Of a DNA stretch of 64,000 nt, positions 34,724 to 43,649 are shown piece by piece. This DNA is from Streptomyces flavotricini (GTDB lineage: Bacteria > Actinomycetota > Actinomycetes > Streptomycetales > Streptomycetaceae), in NCBI RefSeq assembly GCF_020639365.1, contig NZ_JAINUL010000001.1, positions 8,578,885 to 8,642,884 of the forward strand, in the 5' to 3' direction. The translations under genes were made by a program, and so were the position numbers. The notes beneath the pieces were generated by a model. It made no database searches, had not been told where the DNA came from, and worked only from the letters and a program-made list of their open reading frames with translations. Position 1 is the first letter of the stretch; every line of letters starts with the position of its first letter.

Positions 34724-37122
34724 GGGGTTCCTCCTTCCTGATCGCCTCGCAGGCTCCGGCGTTGCCGGTTCATCGCCGCGCGTAGCCGATCGGCGTTCGC
34801 TCCAGCCTGGTCGGCGGCCGGGGTTGCGGGAGTTGCGCCGCTTCCGCGGTGTGCGCTCTGGGCCGGTCGGCCCGTCGCCGACCTTCCGCTGCCGGTCTTG
34901 GGCGTGTGTAGGGTCCGCCGGACCGTGGCCTGGCCGGCTGCTCGAGCCGGGGCGGTGGACGCTGTGGTGCCAGGGTGGTCGGGGCGGCTGATGGTGGTCC
35001 GCGGCACGGGTGCGCGTCCGGTCGTGGCGGGGGCGGTGTAGACGGCGGCGCTGATCGCGGTGTCGCGCACGGCACGCCCGGTGTGGACTGCACCCTGACC
35101 CACGGCCTGTCCGGCCTTTACGGTGCCGGTGACGACGGGCTGCCATCCGGCGGTGTCCTCGCGGACCCGGTTAGCGCTCACCAGCAGCTGGGTGCGGACG
35201 TCCTCGGTGAACTCGCTGGCCTTGCCTTTCGCTGTGTGCACGGTGCGGGGCAGACCCAAGGTCGCCGCGTAGGCGGCCCGGCCGGCGCGGTGGGCGATGC
35301 GGTACCCGCGCAGCCGCGACGCGCGGGAGTGCAGCCGGGACGACAGCAGGGGGCGGTCGGTGGCCGGGTCGTGCAGGATTTCGCCGGTCCACTTGTCCAC
35401 CTGCACTTCGCCTTCCGCAGCACGGGCACCACCGGATGCGGCGTGTGCGCGCACGGCTTCCAGCACCTGAGCTGCGGGGTGGCGCGGTCCTGGCTTGGGC
35501 CCGATGAGTGCGGCGTGGGCGCCGCGCATCGCCAGGGACAGCGGCGCAAGTCCCGTACGGACCGCGCCGCGTGCCTCGGCGACAGCCCGGCCGATCGACA
35601 ACGGTGCCGTGCTGCGGGTACCTGCCAGGCCCAGGGCGAGACCGGCGCCGCGGTAGCCGATGCCGGAGAGCCTGGCGTACTGCATGCGCATGGTCACCCT
35701 GCGGCCTAGCGAGGTGGCGCTGCCCGCGATGCGCTTGTGCATGGTCAGGAAGGCGATGGCGAGGGCGTCGAGGAGCAGGAGCCGCTCGGCCATCACGTCC
35801 GGCCCGCTGTCCGACAGCAACACGCCGGCCGCGATCCCGAAGAGCGGCAGGCCCACAGCGGTGGCGAAGGTGACCAGCGCCGAGGTGACCATGACCCCCG
35901 TCCACCGCCACAGCAGTGTCCGTGTGGGGCCGGGCAGCATCGCCAGTACCCACACCACCGGTCCCGCTGCGGCAGCGGCGGCGTCCGCGCCCTGCGCACC
36001 AAGCATGACCAGCGCCATCGAGACGACCATGGCCGCGACGACCAGACAGGCCACCAGCAGGGCCAGGGCGCCAAAGGCACGATCCCAGCTGGGAGACTTC
36101 GCGTATGCGGCGGCGGCCTTGCCGACCGGTCCGGCCTTCTCCAGCTCAGCCATGAGCGTGCCGAGGTCCGCAGACGCTGCGCGCTCGGCCTCCTTGCTGT
36201 GGCAGTAATCCTTGGCCGGGCCCGGCAGGATGTTGCACTTCTTCGCCGCGTCGGGGCCGGGGGGCTCGCTATTCTTCTTGATCCACTCCCGGTGCGCCTG
36301 GTAGGCGTCCTTGTCCTTGTTCGGGTCCAGGATCTGCCCGTACTGCAGGAGCATGTATGGCTTGACGACCAGCGCGTCGGTCAGCGCGTCCTGGAGAGGC
36401 CGGGTTACGGCTACCGCCTGCATGCTGGAGCTCTGGCAGGTATCGCGTGTAGGACCGGCGATCATGTTGCAGGGGTCGGAGGACGTCTTGTTGCCGAAGT
36501 AGCTGCTGGTGGTGATGGACGCGACCTCGATCGCGGCCTGATGGGTGATGTCCAGCGGTCCGTCCCGGCCCAGCAGGTAGTCAGGGCGGACGAACGCGCT
36601 CGCGGCCAGGGCCCCGATCACGAGGGTGGCGGCGAGCTGTCCCAACCCGCTTGCTGCCTTGCCCCGCATGAAGAGGACGAGTCCGAAGACGAACCCCCAG
36701 GCCAGCGTCAGTCCTTTGAGACCGAGCGCGTCCACCACATGCGTCTGGTAGGCGTCGGCGAGGTGCTGCGCGGGGCCGGTCAGCAGGGCCAGCAGCGGGA
36801 AGCGGAAGGCGAAGGCGATCAGCCAGCAGCACATTCCCACCAGGAGTCGCGCCAGCGCGAACAGCCCGGACATCACTAGGACTTGCAGTTGCCCGACCAT
36901 GTTGAATGAGCTGCCGCCGTCGGCGTCCAGCTGATAAGCATCCAGCCGTCCGCCCTCGGCTGTCACCACGTTGAACGGGGCGAGCAGTCCGCTCCCACCG
37001 GCGTCCGCGTTGCCGTCTGCGGCCCATGCCACCGCTGTGTTGGTCACGAGGAACACGACGGTGAGCAGGGCAAGGAGTCCGGCTGCGCGCAGCGTGCCGC
37101 GGTCGATGCGGATCCCGCTCAT
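34720..37122 (-). CDS. VirB6/TrbL-like polytopic channel protein
   Basis: 800 residues; ATG at 37122 overlaps the upstream stop (ATGA). A signal-like first helix (GLLALLTVVFLVTNTAVAWA), two helices near 85-130 (LVMSGLFALARLLVGMCCWL, AFRFPLLALL), one at about 155-172 and one at about 176-190, an outer loop with paired cysteines (SSDPCNMIAGPTRDTCQSSS, KKCNILPGPAKDYC), a second membrane cluster (ALALLVACLVVAAMVVSMAL onwards to about 545) and a long basic, alanine-rich cytoplasmic tail. This is the layout of the large membrane protein of Gram-positive type IV systems (VirB6/TcpH-like), the inner-membrane channel. Confidence 0.82.
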   Translation of the reverse strand: MSGIRIDRGTLRAAGLLALLTVVFLVTNTAVAWAADGNADAGGSGLLAPFNVVTAEGGRLDAYQLDADGGSSFNMVGQLQVLVMSGLFALARLLVGMCCWLIAFAFRFPLLALLTGPAQHLADAYQTHVVDALGLKGLTLAWGFVFGLVLFMRGKAASGLGQLAATLVIGALAASAFVRPDYLLGRDGPLDITHQAAIEVASITTSSYFGNKTSSDPCNMIAGPTRDTCQSSSMQAVAVTRPLQDALTDALVVKPYMLLQYGQILDPNKDKDAYQAHREWIKKNSEPPGPDAAKKCNILPGPAKDYCHSKEAERAASADLGTLMAELEKAGPVGKAAAAYAKSPSWDRAFGALALLVACLVVAAMVVSMALVMLGAQGADAAAAAAGPVVWVLAMLPGPTRTLLWRWTGVMVTSALVTFATAVGLPLFGIAAGVLLSDSGPDVMAERLLLLDALAIAFLTMHKRIAGSATSLGRRVTMRMQYARLSGIGYRGAGLALGLAGTRSTAPLSIGRAVAEARGAVRTGLAPLSLAMRGAHAALIGPKPGPRHPAAQVLEAVRAHAASGGARAAEGEVQVDKWTGEILHDPATDRPLLSSRLHSRASRLRGYRIAHRAGRAAYAATLGLPRTVHTAKGKASEFTEDVRTQLLVSANRVREDTAGWQPVVTGTVKAGQAVGQGAVHTGRAVRDTAISAAVYTAPATTGRAPVPRTTISRPDHPGTTASTAPARAAGQATVRRTLHTPKTGSGRSATGRPAQSAHRGSGATPATPAADQAGANADRLRAAMNRQRRSLRGDQEGGTP

Positions 37123-37457
37123 CGGGTCCGCCGCTCGACGGTCAGGGCCAGGGCGATGGCCGCAGAAATGGCGACGGTGGCAAACACCATCAGCCCGTTG
37201 TGGCCGTCGCGTGCGGCGGGGACCGCGGTGGCGGCCCAAGACGTTCCGGTCACCGTGGCGGCCGTTGCGGGGCCGCGGGTGCACCAGTCATGGGCAGGGC
37301 CGATCACCAGGGCACAGGGCTCGCTGTCCGAAGCACCGGCAGGTACCGCCGTGTTCGGCGACTGCCACCGCGGGGGGTGGGCCCAGGCAGAGACGATGCC
37401 GGTGAGGAGGAGCAGGACGAGGGCGGCGGTGAGCCGTAGTCGCAGGTTTGTGTTCAT
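37119..37457 (-). CDS. Small membrane protein with extracytoplasmic cysteine loop
   Basis: 112 residues; ATG at 37457 overlaps the VirB4 stop by one base. N-terminal signal/anchor (LTAALVLLLLTGIVSAWAH), an outer loop with a cysteine pair (EPCALVIGPAHDWCTRGPA), and a C-terminal helix (LMVFATVAISAAIALALTV). The CxxxxGPAxDxC motif recurs in the neighbouring VirB6-like protein (CNILPGPAKDYC and CNMIAGPTRDTC), so the two may share a common outer fold. Probably an accessory channel subunit. Confidence 0.72.
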   Translation of the reverse strand: MNTNLRLRLTAALVLLLLTGIVSAWAHPPRWQSPNTAVPAGASDSEPCALVIGPAHDWCTRGPATAATVTGTSWAATAVPAARDGHNGLMVFATVAISAAIALALTVERRTR

Positions 37458-40024
37458 CAAGGGGTCCCCCCGTGGGACGCGGCGGCGGGCGGGCGGCCGG
37501 GCGTGGTGAACAGTTGTTCGCGCAGCCGGGGCACCTCGGGTGCGATTACCTGGATCCGGCCGACCTGTATACGGGGATCGCGCAACAGCATCTCGCCTTC
37601 CCGGCCGGCCTGGCCGACGGGGGAGAGTCCGGTGGTCACCAGCCGCAGCAGGTCCTCGTCGTCGCCGTCCAGGCCGAGGAATCGCAAGCCCTTGGCTGCG
37701 CGGGTGCGGTCGGTGGTGCGGGCGAGGTACCGGTAGGCGACCAGGCCGGCATCTTTGCCGAGTTCCTCTTCGTCATGGGCGCCGAGGAAGACCCCAGCGC
37801 CATGCTTGCGGCCGTCGTGCAGGATCTCGTGGACGAGCGCGGCGCCCTCGGCCGAGGACGTCAGCCAGTACACCTCGTCGAGTGAGACCAGGCAGAACCG
37901 GGTGGGGTCGGTGAAGGCGGCCTGCCGGGCGATGGCGGCCAGAAGGTAGAGCACGGCCCGCCCGACCAGTGCTTCCAGGGGCTGCTGGCGCAACACCTCG
38001 GCGTCGGCGAACGCCTCGCGCGGCGGGAGGGTCAGACCGGCAGTGGTGACCACGACCATGTCCGCACCCAGGTCACCGGTCACGCTCACCACCGGCAGAG
38101 CCGAATCGAACACCATCGCAGCCAGCGGGTTCGAGGCGACAATGCGCAGCAGGTCAGCCATGGTGGCTGCCGCGTCCGCACGGCTCCCGCCCGCCGACGC
38201 GAGCGCGGAAAGGACCCCGAGGACCTTGCCCATCGATGGCTCGGACCCGCCGGCCACATCCTCGACGGCGTGGTGGAGAACCGCGCCAGCCGCGCTCATC
38301 GCCCCGACACCCAGCTGCAGGGTCAGATAGGACAGGGCGTAGTGGGCGCCGACCGCGCCGCCGAATACCCGCAGTGGGTCGATCGACAGCTGCGCCTGGG
38401 CAGCGTCGATGACTTGGCTGCGGTCCCCCATTGAAGTCTTGGCGAAACGGGACCATTCGCGAAGGGGGGTGCGGTCGATGACGATGGCCTGCCCGCCGCG
38501 ATCCACGATCGCGGCGGCGATGAGTTTCTCCAGCGTGCTCTTCCCGGAGCCCAGCTCACCGATCACCGCGCTGGATGCGGAGGCGTTGACCTGGGGGGCG
38601 TCGGCGGGGTTAAGGAGTACCGGGCGCAGGGTGCCGCAGTCTAGGTCACGGCCGATCAGGATCCCGGCCGGGTCACCCACCCGCGAGAGTGTCAGCGCCC
38701 CGCACGCCGCCCAGTCCTCCGACAGCTGATGCTGCGTGAACTGGACCAGCTTCGGCGCCCGCACCCCGCCCGGCAAGCCGAGGACGAAGAGCTCTTCCTG
38801 CATGCCGATCGGCCGCACCGCCCGGTAGTCACCCGACGCCAAAGCCGCCGACAGCGCCCGCGCCCGCCTGTCACACGTAGCCGCATCCGGACCCCACACG
38901 GTGAGCACCGTCACCGACTGCACCTCCACCTCCACCGACGTACGCGCCATCCGCGCGTCCTGCTCCTCCAGATCTCCGGCCGCCTCCGGCAGCGAATGCG
39001 GCATCCCGGTCGGCTGCGCCCCGTACTGCCCGGCCTGGTCCAGCAGCTCCCGCTTCTTGCGCTGCACCTGAGCCCGCGCCTTCTTCGCCGCCACCACCCG
39101 CAGATCCACGCTCACGTCCACGGGAAACGGCAGGCCCTCCAGCTGCGCCAGGACGTCAGCGGCATCCGCAGCGACCGCGGGCGGGAGTTCAGCGAGGACC
39201 AGATGGGCCTGGTAGCCGGTCCCGGCCTCCGACTCGACCCGAAGCCACAGCCGGCCCAAAGGAGATACCGCCGCAGCCGAGCGCCACCAAGAACCCGCGC
39301 TGTGCCGCTTGCGGTCTTCGGGCCTGTGCTCTTGGCCGCCCTCGGCCAGACGAACCTGGCCCAAGTCGGCGTACGAGGGAGACAGGAGCTGCCCGCCGTG
39401 GATCCGGCTTCCGTACAGCGGGCTCGCCGCGGCATCGGACAGCAGCGGCTCCTCCAGCCCGCGGTACACCGCGTGCTGCACCATCCACACAATTTCGGCG
39501 GGCGATGCTGGGCGCAGGGCCAGGCCTCCGCTTAGCGACGTCTGCAGCCGCTCCGCCGCCTTGCGCGCGGCCCGCACGTCGCCCTGCGACACGGGTACGG
39601 GCGACAGACCGAGAGCGGCGGACACCTCCGCGTAAACCGCGCCCAAGGCACCCGCGGCGGCGCCTGCCTTTCCCGGCAGCGGGACGGCGAGCCACACGGT
39701 CCGCTCATGCATCTCCTGCCCGTTGAGCAGGTCGATACCAGCAGCGCAGACCTCCGCCCACGCGGGCAGCCGCTGCCAGTCGACGCCTTCCACCATCCTC
39801 TCGGCGACCTCACTGGGATCGGTCCGCGCAGCGAGCACGAACAGCCTCGGTTCCATGCCGGGCATCGACCGCACCAGCGAGGTAATCCGGCCCAGCAGCT
39901 CCTGGCGGACCGGGCCAGGGAGGTATCCGCCCGTAAGGGGCTCCACCCGCCACACCGCCCACACTCCACCGGACGGCGCCCACAAGAGGTGTCCAGCGAC
40001 GTGCCGGAAGGGCGTCCGCATCAT
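37457..40024 (-). CDS. VirB4/TraC-like conjugation ATPase
   Basis: 855 residues. The N-terminal half is the VirB4/TraE-type domain (GYLPGPVRQELLGRITSLVR, VEVEVQSVTVLTVWGPDAAT); the C-terminal half is the ATPase with Walker A IGELGSGKSTLEKL (about 486-499), IVIDRTPLREW, Walker B FCLVSLDEVYWL and arginine-rich GVFLGAHDEEEL sensor region. VirB4 energises channel assembly and pilin handling and is the most diagnostic gene of a type IV secretion system. Starts ATG-ATG at 40024, overlapping the upstream stop. Confidence 0.92.
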   Translation of the reverse strand: MMRTPFRHVAGHLLWAPSGGVWAVWRVEPLTGGYLPGPVRQELLGRITSLVRSMPGMEPRLFVLAARTDPSEVAERMVEGVDWQRLPAWAEVCAAGIDLLNGQEMHERTVWLAVPLPGKAGAAAGALGAVYAEVSAALGLSPVPVSQGDVRAARKAAERLQTSLSGGLALRPASPAEIVWMVQHAVYRGLEEPLLSDAAASPLYGSRIHGGQLLSPSYADLGQVRLAEGGQEHRPEDRKRHSAGSWWRSAAAVSPLGRLWLRVESEAGTGYQAHLVLAELPPAVAADAADVLAQLEGLPFPVDVSVDLRVVAAKKARAQVQRKKRELLDQAGQYGAQPTGMPHSLPEAAGDLEEQDARMARTSVEVEVQSVTVLTVWGPDAATCDRRARALSAALASGDYRAVRPIGMQEELFVLGLPGGVRAPKLVQFTQHQLSEDWAACGALTLSRVGDPAGILIGRDLDCGTLRPVLLNPADAPQVNASASSAVIGELGSGKSTLEKLIAAAIVDRGGQAIVIDRTPLREWSRFAKTSMGDRSQVIDAAQAQLSIDPLRVFGGAVGAHYALSYLTLQLGVGAMSAAGAVLHHAVEDVAGGSEPSMGKVLGVLSALASAGGSRADAAATMADLLRIVASNPLAAMVFDSALPVVSVTGDLGADMVVVTTAGLTLPPREAFADAEVLRQQPLEALVGRAVLYLLAAIARQAAFTDPTRFCLVSLDEVYWLTSSAEGAALVHEILHDGRKHGAGVFLGAHDEEELGKDAGLVAYRYLARTTDRTRAAKGLRFLGLDGDDEDLLRLVTTGLSPVGQAGREGEMLLRDPRIQVGRIQVIAPEVPRLREQLFTTPGRPPAAASHGGTP

Positions 40025-40512
40025 GCTGCCCTCCCCGCACCCGCCGCACCGGCCAGGAGCCGGTCAAGGCCGGAGCCGGCCGCCCGCACACCCACCACCG
40101 TGTCCACCGCCACCGCGGCGGGCGCCGACACCAAGGCGGGCGCAGGTTCGATGACAAAGCAGCCGCCGAAGTGGGATGGCCGCCGGTCCCGGGCCACTCG
40201 GCCGCCGATCCGGCCCGCCGGGTGCCGCGTCAGCACGGCCACAGCGCCCAGCAGCGCGGTGAAGGGGTTCTGCCCGGCGATCTGCGCACCGCGCACCGCC
40301 CACACCGACACGAGCCACACGATGACCGGCACCGGCCCTGCCCACGACCACCAGTCGAACGTCTCGATCAGCCCCAGCGCACCGCCGCCGAGAACGACCA
40401 GCTGCGCCGGGGTATACGGGCCGAACGGGATGACCCAGTCACTCAGCCTGCCCAGCACCCACGGGTGGCGCCGCGCACCGGTGTACGAGCGGACGACCCT
40501 CTGTCCGTTCAC
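40021..40512 (-). CDS. VirB3/PrgI-like small membrane protein
   Basis: 163 residues; GTG at 40512 overlaps the preceding stop (GTGA). Two hydrophobic segments (VVLGGGALGLIETFDWWSWA and GPVPVIVWLVSVWAVRGAQI) preceded by a basic N-terminus (RSYTGARRHPWVLGRLSDW), followed by a cytoplasmic tail. Placed directly before VirB4, as VirB3/PrgI proteins are in Gram-positive systems; they work with VirB4 at the base of the channel. Assignment rests on topology and position rather than on a clear motif. Confidence 0.7.
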   Translation of the reverse strand: MNGQRVVRSYTGARRHPWVLGRLSDWVIPFGPYTPAQLVVLGGGALGLIETFDWWSWAGPVPVIVWLVSVWAVRGAQIAGQNPFTALLGAVAVLTRHPAGRIGGRVARDRRPSHFGGCFVIEPAPALVSAPAAVAVDTVVGVRAAGSGLDRLLAGAAGAGRAA

Positions 40513-40820
40513 AGCACGAACCTGTCGCTGAGCCGGGACGGGTCGATGACGACGACCACGGCACCAGAACTGTTGGCCGGGTGCTGGACCTCGTCGGTGA
40601 ACATGTCCGACAGGTCGTTGCGAGCCTTGTAAATGCCGAGAACGATGATCATCCCGATGACCGCACCGATGGCGGCCTTCATCGACATCTGGCGGGCGAT
40701 CTGTACGATCACGAGCACGATCAAAATGGCGACCAACCCGGCGCCGCCCCAGTCGGTCACAGTCTTGATGAGCGAGTCACCCAGCTCATCGAGCTTGCCG
40801 GCAAGCATCAGCGACTTCAC
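40509..40820 (-). CDS. Small two-segment membrane protein, VirB2-like candidate
   Basis: 103 residues from a GTG at 40820 (overlaps the VirB8-like stop). One long hydrophobic segment (GGAGLVAILIVLVIVQIARQ) and a second (KAAIGAVIGMIIVLGIYKAR) separated by a short basic loop, then a soluble C-terminus (DLSDMFTDEVQHPANSSGAV). Two TM helices and small size fit a VirB2/TcpD-type subunit. It lies between the VirB8-like and VirB3-like genes, in the order expected of Gram-positive transfer operons. Confidence 0.72.
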   Translation of the reverse strand: MKSLMLAGKLDELGDSLIKTVTDWGGAGLVAILIVLVIVQIARQMSMKAAIGAVIGMIIVLGIYKARNDLSDMFTDEVQHPANSSGAVVVVIDPSRLSDRFVL

Positions 40821-41881
40821 TGCGCACCTGCCTGGGCGGAGGCGGCCGGAGTCGGAGCCGACGACGCGGTGCCGGCGTCCAGCGCGCTGACTTCCCAGCG
40901 TCCGGCCCGCGTGGTCATCTCGAGTCGGTAGACCAGCGGCCATCGGCTGCCCGCCCGGTCCTCACCGGACACCCGGACTCGCACGCGCGCGCGGACACCG
41001 TCCCCGGGGACAGCGTTGGCGGCCGCCCGATCGGTGTCGGCGGCGACCTCCTCGACGTCCACCCGCGCATACGCCGCAGCAGTCGGGGTTGACAGCCGCA
41101 CACCCGGGGAGAGGTAACGCTCCAGGGCGGTGGCCTGTCCGCCGGCGAGGTAGGCCCGCAGAAACTCGCCAACCGTCGTGCCCAGCGTGTCGCCGGCGGG
41201 GACGGGACGCGTGTAAGGAGAAGCGGGAGCCGGAGCCGTGTCAGGCGGGGCGACTTCAGCCGGGGATCCGGTGACGGTGACCGGGCTGCCGTTCTGCCCG
41301 CCGGTCCCCGACACCGCGAAGTACCGCGCCACCGCGAAGGTGTCCGATGTGCGCTCGGACGCCTGGCCGGTGGACGGTGAGGGGGTATGGGCGGTGTCGG
41401 TGAGGACTGCCACCACGACTGTCCACCCGCCCGGCGTAGACGTGGTACGCACCGGCACGACACGCAGCGAATCGGAACCGGGTGCTGCCGACTCAGTGCG
41501 GGCCCGCCTGGGCAGGTCCGCGGCGGGGGCCATGGCACGCACCGTAGTGGCCACGGGGCTGTCGGGTGAGGCGGCGTCAGCGCGCAGCCACAGGTCCACG
41601 AACACCGCTGCCGTACCGGCCGCATCGGCCACCAGGCGCGGCGCCCCGGCAGGCTGGGCGGCGGGTACCGCCTGGGCGGCGGTGCCATGGGGAACAACGA
41701 GGACGGTGGCCAAGGCCAGAGGGCCGGCAGCCATCGCCGCCCACACTCCGATCCGGGTCAGATGCGGGTCGCGCGAGATGGCGAGGCGGACCGGGACGGT
41801 CTCAGGGCGCGAGCGGCGCAGCGGCTGCGCAGCCGCCAGGCGGGGGGCCGACTGAACGCGGCGGCGGGGGACAGGGGGCAT
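40817..41881 (-). CDS. TcpC/VirB8-like conjugative channel protein
   Basis: 354 residues from ATG 41881 with a GGAAGG ribosome site; an in-frame ATG at 41923 lacks one. Basic cytoplasmic N-terminus, one membrane helix (GVWAAMAAGPLALATVLVV, about 46-64), then two NTF2-like domains in the cell envelope (AAVFVDLWLRADAASPDSPV and VGEFLRAYLAGGQATALERYL are the helical starts). This matches TcpC of Gram-positive plasmids (pfam12642), a VirB8-type scaffold. It is the first gene of the minus-strand transfer operon, so the operon promoter lies upstream, near the operator at 41995-42023. Confidence 0.85.
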   Translation of the reverse strand: MPPVPRRRVQSAPRLAAAQPLRRSRPETVPVRLAISRDPHLTRIGVWAAMAAGPLALATVLVVPHGTAAQAVPAAQPAGAPRLVADAAGTAAVFVDLWLRADAASPDSPVATTVRAMAPAADLPRRARTESAAPGSDSLRVVPVRTTSTPGGWTVVVAVLTDTAHTPSPSTGQASERTSDTFAVARYFAVSGTGGQNGSPVTVTGSPAEVAPPDTAPAPASPYTRPVPAGDTLGTTVGEFLRAYLAGGQATALERYLSPGVRLSTPTAAAYARVDVEEVAADTDRAAANAVPGDGVRARVRVRVSGEDRAGSRWPLVYRLEMTTRAGRWEVSALDAGTASSAPTPAASAQAGAQ

Positions 41882-41994
41882 CGGTGTGCCTTCCGTGGGG
41901 TGCTGGTTGTGCTTGCACTCCACGAAACGGCGACGTCCTCACCGCCCGACTTACCGTCACCAGCCTTGCGCCGTCACGGGACAACAACGCTTCG

Positions 41995-42023
41995 AGTGGT
42001 GAGCTCACTGGTGACTCACCACT
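41995..42023. promoter_or_regulatory. Nested inverted repeats, candidate operator of the transfer operon
   Basis: AGTGGTGAG (41995-42003) and its perfect complement CTCACCACT (42015-42023) flank an 11-bp core. Inside lie further GTGA/TCAC half-sites: the palindrome GTGAGCTCAC at 41999-42008 and GTGACTCAC at 42011-42019. Located 114 bp upstream of the first transfer gene and in the divergent space to the XRE regulator at 42358, it is a good candidate for repressor binding. Confidence 0.5.
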
Positions 42024-42357
42024 GCCACGGCAAACCTCCCCACCGCAGGTCACAGCTCTGAACGCGGGAAACTCACCGACCCTTTCGGCTGGACCGGAGG
42101 GAGTTCACCGCCACACTCACCGGTCGCGGCTGGCTCGCCGATGTCTTCGGGGCCGACTGCGGGCAGAGGGTGGTGCTCGGGGGCGTTCGACTGCCTGTCC
42201 CATGGCGTCGCAGGCAGGCACCTCGAAGGCAGCGAATGACCAGCCACGAGGAGAGGCAGGCCTGCCGAACGCTTCCAAGCCGCCTTCCCCAAGTACGTAC
42301 ACAGCTACCGAAACAGTGGGTACCGTCCCAGGTGTCGACCCGAGAAGGGAGTTCCGG

Positions 42358-43599
42358 ATGCTTGAGGAGCAAGAGGCTATCGGGCAGCGGATCCGCCGGC
42401 AGCGCTTGAGCGTGGGCCAGACGCAGGCAGATCTGGCGGCCGCGGTCGGCAAGACCCAGGCCTGGGTTTCCCGGGTCGAGAAAGGCCAAATCGAGCTCGA
42501 CCGCGCCACCTTGATCAACGCCCTGGCAGCCGCGCTGCACTGCCACCCGAACACGCTCATACAGCGCCCGTACAGCAGCGCACCGGGGGCCGAGCCTGAC
42601 GTGGGCTGGCACGCGGCCGCCGCGTCCGTCATGCGGGAGCTGCGCCGCTACGACCTTGCCCCGGTCTTCGAGGGAGCCCCGCGTCCTTCAGCCATCCTGT
42701 GGCAGGAGATGTGCCGCCTGCATCGTCTGCGCGATGCAGCCGCGAACTCCGCGATCCTGCGAGAGGTCCCGGACCTGCTACGCGAGTCCCGAGCGCTGGC
42801 CGAGGTCACCGTCGGCCGGGAGCGCGAGGAAGCGTTCGCGGTGTACGCGGTCGCCTGCAAGTTCACTCATACCGCCGTGCACGCCCTTGGCCAGCCCGAG
42901 TTGGTGGCATTGGCCTGCGAGCGGGCCGTATGGGCCGCGCAACGCTCCGGGGACCCGCTCCTGCCGGCCGTGGCCGACTGGATGCGGGTGTGGGACATGT
43001 GGGCCACCGCCGACTACGGCGACGCCCTTGCTCTGGCGGACAAGGCACTGGCAGGTGTCCAGGAGCTCTACGACGGCGGTGACCCACTGGCCCTGCGGGT
43101 ATGGGGTTCGCTGCAGCTGCGGTCAGCGGTGTCCGCCGCACGGGACGGGAACGCCGGGGAGACCAGGGCACGGATGAGGCACGCCGTCGAAGCCGCCGAC
43201 CGGGTCGATGCCCACGTGGGTCCCATCCCCTTTGACCGGCACTCGCTCACGTTTTCCATGGGCAACGTGCACATCCACGAGATCAACGTGGCATTGGAGA
43301 TGTCCAACCAGCGTGAGGCCCTGCGCCTGAACCGCGACGCCGATCCGGGCCACATCGCCGCTCTGCCGAAGTCCAGGCAGGGCCACCACCACATGGACCT
43401 CGCCCGCGCGTGGCTGTGGGACGGCAACCGTTCCAAGGCGCTGACGGAACTGGAGACGGCGGAAACCCTGGCCCCCCAACTGGTGCGCAACCACCCCATC
43501 GCCCGCGCCACCCTCCGGCAGCTCGTATACGCAGAGCGGCAGCTGACTCGGCAGAAGCTGCGGGGCATGTCGGACCGATTTTCGCTGGATGACCTGTAG
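42358..43599 (+). CDS. XRE regulator with TPR-like C-terminal domain
   Basis: 413 residues from ATG 42358 with GAAGGGA 8 nt before it; longer in-frame readings lack a ribosome site. HTH at about 8-60 (IGQRIRRQRLSVGQTQADLA, then KTQAWVSRVEKGQIELDRAT). The remainder is a helical, TPR-like sensor domain typical of Streptomyces regulators that bind peptides or small ligands (AVYAVACKFTHTAVHALGQP, EARMRH-type helices, HHHMDLARAWLWDGNRSKAL). It is divergent from the transfer operon with an operator-like repeat between, so it is the prime candidate for its control. Confidence 0.82.
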   Translation: MLEEQEAIGQRIRRQRLSVGQTQADLAAAVGKTQAWVSRVEKGQIELDRATLINALAAALHCHPNTLIQRPYSSAPGAEPDVGWHAAAASVMRELRRYDLAPVFEGAPRPSAILWQEMCRLHRLRDAAANSAILREVPDLLRESRALAEVTVGREREEAFAVYAVACKFTHTAVHALGQPELVALACERAVWAAQRSGDPLLPAVADWMRVWDMWATADYGDALALADKALAGVQELYDGGDPLALRVWGSLQLRSAVSAARDGNAGETRARMRHAVEAADRVDAHVGPIPFDRHSLTFSMGNVHIHEINVALEMSNQREALRLNRDADPGHIAALPKSRQGHHHMDLARAWLWDGNRSKALTELETAETLAPQLVRNHPIARATLRQLVYAERQLTRQKLRGMSDRFSLDDL

Positions 43600-43649
43600 G
43601 TATACGCCGGATTCATATCGGCCCGTATGCGGGCCCTTACGTTCTGCTC

